From positions 930,001 to 994,000 of the forward strand of contig JANSXV010000001.1 of the NCBI GenBank assembly GCA_024742735.1: a DNA stretch of 64,000 nucleotides, read 5' to 3'. This document shows, piece by piece, positions 57,529 to 64,000 of this stretch. A program made the translations under genes and the position numbers. Position 1 is the first letter of the stretch; each line of letters opens with the position of its first letter. The DNA is from Alphaproteobacteria bacterium (GTDB lineage Bacteria > Pseudomonadota > Alphaproteobacteria > Caulobacterales > Maricaulaceae). Under the pieces are notes generated by a model that saw only the letters and a list, made by a program, of their open reading frames with translations, did no database searches and had not been told where the DNA came from.

Positions 57529-60117
57529 ATGGTCCAGCGCCGCCTGACCCGGCCCGACGCCGCCTTCGCCGACACCCTGAGCTGGACTGAACGCGCCCTG
57601 TCCCTGGGCGATCCCGACGCCGAATCCGGCGCCGGCGCGACCGCGCGGACACCCGAAGACTGGAGCGCAAGGGCCGTCGCGGCGCTGGGCGTTCTGTCCG
57701 GCGCCGACTTCGACGAGGACCTCGATGCGGAGATTGTTGTTTCAGCGATCGCCGGCGAGCTCGCCGGAGCATTCGAGGACAACGAGATCGCCGCTGAAGA
57801 ACTGAGCGCCTCGCTCCTGCTGCGCGAAGCCTGTCCGGCGCCGCGCATCTGGCGGGGCGAAGCGCTGCACGCCGGCGCAGAGGTGGAGCCCGCCACGCTG
57901 GACCAGCTCTCCGGCGTGCTCGACGCGCTGAACCAGTCTGCCATGGGCGAAGCCGCCGCCACGCTGGGCGCGCGCATCCTGGCCGAGCGGCTTGAAGCGG
58001 TGGCCCTGGCCTGCGTGAATTGCGACGGCTCGGACGAGGAGTGCTTCGATCCGCGCCGCAACCGGGCGCTGGCGAGAGCCGTGCGCTCGGCCCGCCGCGA
58101 CGGGGCGCCGGACGCCATGATCGAGCGCGCCATCGCCCGCGCCCGGCTGGGCGTCGTGGAGCCGGAAGCCGGTCTCGACGCCGCGCCCGCGCCCGTCGCG
58201 ACCCCGCCGGTTCGTCTGGACGCCGCCTTCTTCGACGCCGCCGACGCCGACGCGGTGCTGGATGACGGCACACCGGCGCGCGCGCTCGCCCTGAAGCTGT
58301 CAGAAGCGCTTTGGACCCATGGCGCTCCAGCCCTGACCTTCACCGATGCACCCGCCCCGGCGCCGGCGGCCTGCGTGCTCGACGCGGCGCGCTTTGTGCG
58401 GGCCCACGCGCTGGACGTGGAAGCGCTGAAGGGCGCGGCGGCGCTGTGGGGACAGGTCGCCGAAAGTCTGGGCGGATCGCTGGCCATCGCCGGGCTGGGC
58501 GCTGCCGTGACCTCAGCCGCGCTTGGCTATGACAGCGATGAAGGCCGGGGCTTCGCCGCAGCGATCCTCGCCGCCGCCGTCGAAGCGAGCCCTGCGCCCG
58601 TCCGGCTGGCCCAGGCCGCAGATCCGTCGCTGGCCTTCCTGGACACCGGCTCCATGGGCGTTCATCCGCCCGCCTCCATAGACCAGCCCGGCGAAGCGAA
58701 GCTCGCGCCCTGGATCAGCGCAGCGCTCAGCCAGGCGGACGAGGCGACGCTTGAAGCCGCCCGCCGCCATGCTCTGGGCGCACGGTCCCTGTCCGGCCTG
58801 AAGGCCCAATGGGTCGAGCAGCTCAAGGCCCAAGGCGTCGACGAGGCCGCCTTTGCCCGCATCGATGCGGCCTTGGCTGACGGAACCCCGCTCCGCTTCG
58901 CCATCAATCGCTGGACGCTGGGCGATGAGCTCGCCCGGCGCTGCGGGCTGAGCCCCTCCCAGTTTGAAGAAGCCGGCCCGCGCCTGCTTGAAGCCCTGGG
59001 CGTCGACCCCGCCGAGATCGCAGCGGCGGAGCGATACGTCCACGGCGCAGGACGCCTGGATGACTGTCAGGCTCTCACGCCGGAGCAGCGCGCGATTTTC
59101 GCCGACCCTGGCGTGGAAGCGCGCCTGGCCATGGCCGAAGCGGCCGAAGCGGCGCTGGGCGCTCCGGCCGGTCTCGAAATCGCCCTGCCCGGTTCCGCCT
59201 CCATGGACGAGGCCGGCGCGCTGGCCGCTTCGGCGGCGCGGCGCGGCCTGTCCGGCATCGTCATCCGGCGCGAAGGCGAGGCGCTCTACGATCTGCTCAA
59301 CACGATCGAGTTTGAAGGCGGCGATTACGGCAAGCGCACGTTCGTGGCGGAGGAACGCGTGGTCGAGCGCGTTGTTGAAAAGCTCATCGAGACCCCGGCC
59401 AGCCGGCGCAAACTGCCTGACCGGCGCAAAGGCTATATCCAGAAGGCCACCGTGGGCGGCCACAAGGTGTATCTGCACACCGGCGAGTTCGACGACGGGG
59501 CGCTGGGCGAGATCTTCATCGACATGCACAAGGAAGGCGCGGCCTTCCGCTCGCTCATGAACAATTTCGCCATCGCCATCTCCATCGGCCTGCAGTACGG
59601 CGTGCCGCTGGAGGAGTATGTCGACGCCTACCTGTTCACCCGGTTCGAGCCGGCCGGCGATGTGGAGGGCAACGACTCCATCAAGCACGCCAGCTCGATC
59701 CTGGATTATCTGTTCCGCGAGCTGGCCGTGAGTTATCTGGGCCGCGAGGATCTCGCTCAGACCGACCCGTCGAGCTACGATCCCGCAGGACTCGGACAGG
59801 GCGTGGCGAAGGAAAAATACGTTTCCGATGCCGACCCGGCCCAGCTGATCTCCCGCGGCTTCTCCCGCGGCCAGCTGCCCGACAATGTGGTGATGCTCGG
59901 CGCGCGCAAGGATTCCGAGAAAAACGCTGAGGCCAAACCCGCCGGCAACGGCGGATCAGGCTCAGTCGGATCAGGGTCCGGCCGCGCAAAGACCGCGCCG
60001 GAGCCGAAATACCATGGCGAACCCTGCCCGGAATGCGGCCACTTCACCCTGATCGAAAGCGGCGCGGAGCTTGATTGCGACGCCTGCGGCTGGTCGGGCC
60101 CGCCGCCGGGAGGGTAG
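57529..60117 (+). CDS. Degenerate class II (B12-dependent) ribonucleotide reductase paralogue, apparently lacking the active site
   Basis: 862 aa from the ATG at 57529, which has GAGGAG 6 nt upstream (the track start 12 codons earlier has none). C-terminus from about 620 is a clear NrdJ-type TSCPD region: KLPDRRKGYIQKATVGGHKVYLHTGEF, IFIDMHKEGAAFRSLMNNFAIAI, FEPAGDVEGNDSIKHASSILDYLFRELAVSYLG. The zinc ribbon CPECGHFTLIESGAELDCDACG closes it. Core fragments also match NrdJ as I recall it: ALDVEALKGAAALWGQVAESL, YDSDEGRGFAAAI (about 334) and FAINRWTLGDEL (about 460). The catalytic NPCxE motif is not found; the corresponding place is Ala/Pro-rich. NrdJ is usually about 1200 aa. No frameshift is evident and the frame is intact. 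Confidence 0.75.
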   Translation: MVQRRLTRPDAAFADTLSWTERALSLGDPDAESGAGATARTPEDWSARAVAALGVLSGADFDEDLDAEIVVSAIAGELAGAFEDNEIAAEELSASLLLREACPAPRIWRGEALHAGAEVEPATLDQLSGVLDALNQSAMGEAAATLGARILAERLEAVALACVNCDGSDEECFDPRRNRALARAVRSARRDGAPDAMIERAIARARLGVVEPEAGLDAAPAPVATPPVRLDAAFFDAADADAVLDDGTPARALALKLSEALWTHGAPALTFTDAPAPAPAACVLDAARFVRAHALDVEALKGAAALWGQVAESLGGSLAIAGLGAAVTSAALGYDSDEGRGFAAAILAAAVEASPAPVRLAQAADPSLAFLDTGSMGVHPPASIDQPGEAKLAPWISAALSQADEATLEAARRHALGARSLSGLKAQWVEQLKAQGVDEAAFARIDAALADGTPLRFAINRWTLGDELARRCGLSPSQFEEAGPRLLEALGVDPAEIAAAERYVHGAGRLDDCQALTPEQRAIFADPGVEARLAMAEAAEAALGAPAGLEIALPGSASMDEAGALAASAARRGLSGIVIRREGEALYDLLNTIEFEGGDYGKRTFVAEERVVERVVEKLIETPASRRKLPDRRKGYIQKATVGGHKVYLHTGEFDDGALGEIFIDMHKEGAAFRSLMNNFAIAISIGLQYGVPLEEYVDAYLFTRFEPAGDVEGNDSIKHASSILDYLFRELAVSYLGREDLAQTDPSSYDPAGLGQGVAKEKYVSDADPAQLISRGFSRGQLPDNVVMLGARKDSEKNAEAKPAGNGGSGSVGSGSGRAKTAPEPKYHGEPCPECGHFTLIESGAELDCDACGWSGPPPGG

Positions 60118-60180
60118 GGCTCGGCCCCGGCCTTGCAGCGCTTCGGATGGAGACTGCGTAATAGCGCCCGGAATTGTGCC

Positions 60181-60684
60181 ATGATGAAACACCTCGCCGC
60201 CGCCCTGCTCGCCGCCGCCGCGCTCAGCGTGCCGGCTGTCGCCCAGAACGCGTCGGAGATCGCGCGAGTTCAGGCTGGCGGGTCGTGCCCGGGCTGCAAT
60301 CTGTTTCAAGCCGATCTGGCCTATCGCGATCTGCCCGGCGTGGACGTGTCCGGCGCGCGTCTGCGCCAGGCCGACCTGTCGCTTTCGACCATGAACCGCG
60401 CGCGCTTCGACCGCGCGAACCTGAGCATCGCGAACCTGTTCGGCGCCCGCTTCACCGGCGCCAGCTTCCGCAGCGCGGACCTGTCGCGGGCCAACGCCGT
60501 GGGCGCCTATTTCGGCGGAGCCGATCTGACCGGCGCGCGCCTGGATGGGACGAACCTGTCCGGCGCCGAGCTGGAGACCGCGCGCGGCCTGACCCAGAGC
60601 CAGCTGAGCGCCGCTTGCGGAGACGCCTCCACGCGCCTGCCCGCCGGTCTGTCTCTGGCGCCCTGCAGCACGATCACCCGCTAG
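60181..60684 (+). CDS. Secreted pentapeptide-repeat protein (short)
   Basis: 167 aa. Signal peptide AALLAAAALSVPAVAQ, then a CPGC motif (GGSCPGCNLFQADL), then about 16 pentapeptides of the A(D/N)LxX type (ARLRQADLSLSTMNRARFDRANLSIANLFGARF, SADLSRANAVGAYFGGADLTGARLDGTNLSGAEL) that would fold as a right-handed quadrilateral helix. The C-terminal cap has two cysteines (AACGDAS, LAPCST). First of two tandem paralogues. Function unknown. Confidence 0.85.
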   Translation: MMKHLAAALLAAAALSVPAVAQNASEIARVQAGGSCPGCNLFQADLAYRDLPGVDVSGARLRQADLSLSTMNRARFDRANLSIANLFGARFTGASFRSADLSRANAVGAYFGGADLTGARLDGTNLSGAELETARGLTQSQLSAACGDASTRLPAGLSLAPCSTITR

Positions 60685-60782
60685 ACTCTCGCGACGCGCC
60701 TCAGCGTCGCGATCCCTTGTCCTGCCGGGCCTTACCGCGATTTAAGTCGCAATGCTGAACACTGTTCGCTAGCGTGCCGCCC

Positions 60783-62000
60783 ATGTTGCTGCGTTCCTTC
60801 ATCACCCTGACGATTATTCTGAGCTGCGCCGGCGCCGCCCAGGCCGGAGATGAGCCCCATCGCCGTCTCGTGATCGGCGGAGATTGCGCGGCGTGTGAGT
60901 TTCAGGGTGCGAACCTGGCCGGCGCGCGCTTCCTCGGCGGAGATTTCAGCAATAGCGATTTCTCGCGGGCGGAGCTGCTCGGCGCGCACCTGTCGGACAT
61001 GGTTCTCGATGGGGCGGACTTTGAAGGCGCATCCCTGATCGACGCCCGTCTGGCCAATGTTTCTCTGGAAGGCGCTGACCTCACGGGCGTTCGCCTGGAC
61101 CGGGCCCGGCTGCACCGGGTCCGGTTTGAAGGGGCGAACCTTCAGCGTGTGAGCCTGAACGGCGCGGTCTTGCTGCTGTCCGATCTGACCGGCGCCGATC
61201 TGGCGGACGCGGAAGGCGAAGACGCGGTGTTCCGCCAGGCCGATCTGACCGGCGCGGTGCTGCGCGGCGCCCGCTTTAACGAGGCTCACTTCTTCGGCGC
61301 CCGCCTGACCGGCGCTGACCTGCGCTCAGTCCGACTGGAAAACGCCATCATCGAAAACTCTGATCTGACCGGCGCAGATCTGCGCGGCGCACGGATGGAG
61401 GGCGCACGTTTCGTGGCGGTGAACCTGACCGGCGTCGATATGCGCGGCGCGCAGGGCGTGGAGCAGGCGATCTTCCGCCACTCCTGCGGCGCCCGGATCG
61501 ACGGCTTGCCCGACAGCATCCGCCTGCAGCCCTGCTCGACCGAAGGCATTCGCGCCGTTGTGGCGGCGGTGTCGGTGGACGCCGCGCGCCTGGAACGCCA
61601 GCGCGCCGAGATGGAGCGCGCCCGTGAGGCCTTGCGCCACGCCCTCGCGCAGGTCGAGGCTGAGACCGCCTTCACCGACTCCTTGCGCACCGAGATGACT
61701 GAAGCCCTGCGCGAGGGCTGGGCCGCCGCCGCCGAAGCGCTGGCTGAGGCTGAGGCGGACCTTGCGGCGACCGGGGCGGCCAGCTGGACGTTCGAGATCA
61801 GGCGCGAAGAGATCGGCGAGCCGATCCGGGTGATCCTTGAACAGATCGAAGCGGGCGAATATCCCCAGGTGGTGATCCGGGCGCGTGAGCCGCGTACGCC
61901 TGAGCCCTCGGGGCCGCCTGCCCCGCCCAAGACGCCCGCCGCGCCGGAACCGGCTGAAGATGACGGCCGGCGCAGCCTGGATGGAAGCAAGCGCCAGTAG
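60783..62000 (+). CDS. Secreted pentapeptide-repeat protein with C-terminal coiled coil (long)
   Basis: 405 aa from the ATG at 60783. Signal peptide (FITLTIILSCAGAAQA), then CAAC in GGDCAACEFQGANLAGARF, matching the CxxC cap of the upstream paralogue, then about 36 pentapeptides to residue 235. A cap ends in RLQPCST as in the paralogue (LAPCST). The extra C-terminal part is a long coiled coil (AARLERQRAEMERAREALRHALAQVEAE), a small domain (WTFEIRREEIGEPIRVILEQIEAGEYPQVVI) and a Pro-rich tail. It probably acts in the periplasm; role unknown. Confidence 0.85.
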   Translation: MLLRSFITLTIILSCAGAAQAGDEPHRRLVIGGDCAACEFQGANLAGARFLGGDFSNSDFSRAELLGAHLSDMVLDGADFEGASLIDARLANVSLEGADLTGVRLDRARLHRVRFEGANLQRVSLNGAVLLLSDLTGADLADAEGEDAVFRQADLTGAVLRGARFNEAHFFGARLTGADLRSVRLENAIIENSDLTGADLRGARMEGARFVAVNLTGVDMRGAQGVEQAIFRHSCGARIDGLPDSIRLQPCSTEGIRAVVAAVSVDAARLERQRAEMERAREALRHALAQVEAETAFTDSLRTEMTEALREGWAAAAEALAEAEADLAATGAASWTFEIRREEIGEPIRVILEQIEAGEYPQVVIRAREPRTPEPSGPPAPPKTPAAPEPAEDDGRRSLDGSKRQ

Positions 62001-62031
62001 GCGCCGCCCGCGACCGCGAAGCCTTGCGGGG

Positions 62032-63849
62032 CTAGCCCTTCTTTTCGTCCGGAATGACCGTGCGCAGGTGCAGCTCGCGCAGCTGACGCATCTCGGCCGG
62101 CGCCGGTGCGTTCATCATCAGGTCGCGGGCCTGCTGGTCCTTGGGGAACATGACGACTTCGCGCAGATTCTCTTCGCCCGCCAGCAGCATGACGATGCGG
62201 TCCACGCCCGGCGCGATGCCGCCGTGGGGCGGCGCGCCGTAGCGGAAGGCGTTCAGCATGCCGCCGAAGGCCTCTTCGACCACGTCCGGTCCGTAACCGG
62301 CGAACTCGAACGCCTTCAGCATCACGTCAGGACGGTGGTTCCGGATCGCGCCCGAGGACAGCTCCACCCCGTTGCACACGATGTCATACTGGTAGGCCTT
62401 CAGACCCAGCAGCGTCTCGTGATCGCCCGCGTCCAGCGCCATGAAGGCCTCGGCGTCCATCTGCGGCATGGAGAAGGGGTTGTGGGAGAACTCCACTTTC
62501 TTCTCGTCCTCGTCCCACTCATACATGGGGAAGTCGACGATCCAGCAGAACTTGAACACGCCCTCTTCATAAAGGCCCAGCTCACGGCCGACCCGGTCAC
62601 GCGCACGGCCGGCGAAGGCGACGAAGTCCTTGGGTTCGCCGGCGGCGAAGAAGCACGCGTCGCCGGGCTTCAGACCCAGCTGGCTGCGGATCGCCTCGGT
62701 GCGCTCGGGCCCGATATTCTTCGCGATGGGACCGGCGCCCTCGATCGCGCCGTTCTCTTCGCGCCAGAAGATGTAACCGAGACCCGGCTGGCCCTCTTCC
62801 TTCTGGGCCCAGCTGTTCATCCGGTCGCAGAACGCCCGGGAGCCGCCGTTCGGCGCGGGGATGGCGCGCACTTCGACTTTCGGGTTCTTCTCGATCATGC
62901 CGGCGAAGACCTTGAAGCCCGAGCCGGCGAAGTGCTCGGTCACAGGCTCCATGACGATCGGGTTGCGCAAGTCCGGCTTGTCGGAGCCGTACTTCGCCAT
63001 CGCCTCGGCGTAGGGGATGCGCGGGAACGGCGCAGGCGTCACCGCCGTCTCGCCGGAAAACTCGTCGAACACGCCATGCAGCACCGGCTCGATGGCGGCG
63101 AACACGTCTTCCTGGTCGACGAAGCTCATCTCCATGTCGAGCTGGTAGAACTCGCCCGGCGCCCGGTCGGCGCGGGCATCCTCGTCACGGAAGCAGGGCG
63201 CGATCTGGAAGTAGCGGTCAAAGCCCGCAACCATGATCAGCTGCTTGAACTGCTGGGGCGCCTGGGGCAGCGCGTAGAACTTGCCCGGATGAAGGCGGGA
63301 CGGCACCAGGAAGTCGCGCGCGCCTTCAGGAGAAGAGGCCGTCAGGATCGGCGTCTGGTATTCCAGGAAGCCCTGTTCGACCATGCGGCGGCGCAGAGAG
63401 TCGATGATCTGGCTGCGCAGCACGATGCGCTTGTGCAGGCTTTCCCGGCGCAGATCGATATAGCGGTGCTTCAGGCGGACCTCCTCAGACCAGTCCGGCT
63501 CGCCAAACACCGGCAGCGGAAGCTCCTCGGCGGCGGACTGAACCTCCAGCGTGTCGACCACCAGCTCCACCTCGCCGGTGGGCAGGTTCTTGTTCACGGT
63601 CTCGGCTGAACGGGCCACGACCTTGCCGGTCACCGTCACGACGCTCTCCGCGCGCATGCGCTCCAGCGTGGCGAAGTTCGCGTTGTCCGGCTCCAGCACG
63701 CACTGCGTCAGGCCGTAATGGTCGCGCAGGTCCACGAACAAGAGACCGCCATGGTCGCGCTTGCGGTGGATCCAGCCGGACAGACGCGCGGTCTCGCCCA
63801 CATGGGCGGCGCGCAGTTCAGAGCAGGTGTGCGTGCGATAGGCGTGCAT
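62032..63849 (-). CDS. aspS: Aspartyl-tRNA synthetase
   Basis: Charges tRNA-Asp (and, in non-discriminating forms, tRNA-Asn). 605 aa from the ATG at 63849 ([19 protein letters not shown]); the track adds eight unlikely residues. Anticodon-binding OB domain at the N-terminus ([30 protein letters not shown]). Class II motifs: [24 protein letters not shown] (motif 2) and [17 protein letters not shown] (motif 3). The bacterial GAD insertion lies between them. Convergent with the pentapeptide gene, 31 bp apart. The 151 bp to the window edge (63850-64000) show no gene I can support. Confidence 0.96.
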   Translation of the reverse strand: MHAYRTHTCSELRAAHVGETARLSGWIHRKRDHGGLLFVDLRDHYGLTQCVLEPDNANFATLERMRAESVVTVTGKVVARSAETVNKNLPTGEVELVVDTLEVQSAAEELPLPVFGEPDWSEEVRLKHRYIDLRRESLHKRIVLRSQIIDSLRRRMVEQGFLEYQTPILTASSPEGARDFLVPSRLHPGKFYALPQAPQQFKQLIMVAGFDRYFQIAPCFRDEDARADRAPGEFYQLDMEMSFVDQEDVFAAIEPVLHGVFDEFSGETAVTPAPFPRIPYAEAMAKYGSDKPDLRNPIVMEPVTEHFAGSGFKVFAGMIEKNPKVEVRAIPAPNGGSRAFCDRMNSWAQKEEGQPGLGYIFWREENGAIEGAGPIAKNIGPERTEAIRSQLGLKPGDACFFAAGEPKDFVAFAGRARDRVGRELGLYEEGVFKFCWIVDFPMYEWDEDEKKVEFSHNPFSMPQMDAEAFMALDAGDHETLLGLKAYQYDIVCNGVELSSGAIRNHRPDVMLKAFEFAGYGPDVVEEAFGGMLNAFRYGAPPHGGIAPGVDRIVMLLAGEENLREVVMFPKDQQARDLMMNAPAPAEMRQLRELHLRTVIPDEKKG

Positions 63850-64000
63850 GATCGGGCTTGGTCCTGACAGCAAATCGGAAGGGAATAAGTCGCGTGCGGA
63901 AAAGCACCCGACAGCCCCTCCCTGTCAAGGTGGAGCAGCTGGGCCGGGCAGCGGAGCGCCGTCATGGATCGGGCCGGACGGGGCAAGACCGGGCTGGAAA

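Noticed and set aside
60900-61480. Periodic repeats read as a CRISPR-like or satellite array
   Set aside because: The periodicity is the 15-bp codon pattern of pentapeptide repeats inside a coding frame.
61885-63609. Plus-strand ORF of 574 aa opposite aspS
   Set aside because: Shadow frame; the minus strand gives a complete aspartyl-tRNA synthetase.
63850-64000. Possible gene upstream of aspS at the right edge
   Set aside because: Short frames on both strands but no motif, and the region runs off the window; nothing can be supported.

Overview
The window is high-GC, densely packed alphaproteobacterial DNA. Several things point to the Caulobacterales/Maricaulales (Hyphomonadaceae-Maricaulaceae) branch: a PleC-type polar histidine kinase, an NDUFA12-type complex I accessory gene beside mlaD/DUF2155/aat, the block feuP-feuQ ... 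ccmI-E-F-H ... degP-response regulator-kinase-glnE, and a gene transfer agent (GTA) head-tail cluster. The taxon is inferred from gene content and protein recognition only; no search was run.

Layout. 1-7.7 kb: 5' part of glmU, gph, a small conserved protein, tRNA-Val(CAC), a ferric-iron ABC transporter operon (fbpABC type) and an ABC-F ATPase preceded by an overlapping leader ORF. 7.7-16.4 kb: branched-chain/aromatic amino acid dehydrogenase, a uracil-DNA glycosylase-family protein, small accessory genes, a hexapeptide acyltransferase, a nucleoside transporter, DUF1289, TauE/SafE, dusA, a DUF6491 lipoprotein and a receiver protein. 16.5-21.2 kb: pleC facing a short operon of EF-hand protein, ECF sigma factor, anti-sigma and Spy-like periplasmic protein. 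21.2-37.5 kb: one long minus-strand run, read in transcription order as PepSY protein, feuP, feuQ, an unknown, DUF938, ccmI-ccmE-ccmF-ccmH, hydrolase-OsmC fusion, degP, response regulator, kinase, glnE. This joins cytochrome c maturation, envelope stress and nitrogen control.

38.6-55.2 kb (minus strand) is an RcGTA-like cluster. Genes g1, g2, g3, g3.5, g4, g5, g6, g8, g9, g10, g10.1, g11, g12, g13, g14 and g15 are all recognisable and open. It differs from the compact standard cluster in two ways. There is no room for g7 (g6 and g8 overlap by 4 bp). It also carries at least five inserted genes: a DUF559 nuclease gene between palindromic repeats, two genes on the opposite strand (a membrane protein and a 57-aa lipoprotein missing from the ORF track), a DUF4760-like protein bracketed by two terminators, and a secreted SRPBCC protein followed by a terminator that lies just upstream of g13.

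55.4-64 kb: aat, DUF2155, mlaD and the NDUFA12 gene, then an 862-aa protein that reads as a shrunken class II ribonucleotide reductase. It keeps the C-terminal TSCPD-like domain, the zinc ribbon and scattered core blocks, but the catalytic NPCxE-type motif cannot be found. Two secreted pentapeptide-repeat proteins and aspS complete the window.

Strongest leads: the cargo-loaded GTA cluster with internal terminators and no g7; the apparently dead NrdJ paralogue; the ABC-F leader ORF; the possible OmpR-type operator upstream of degP; and a 20-codon mini-gene with its own terminator inside the GTA cluster.
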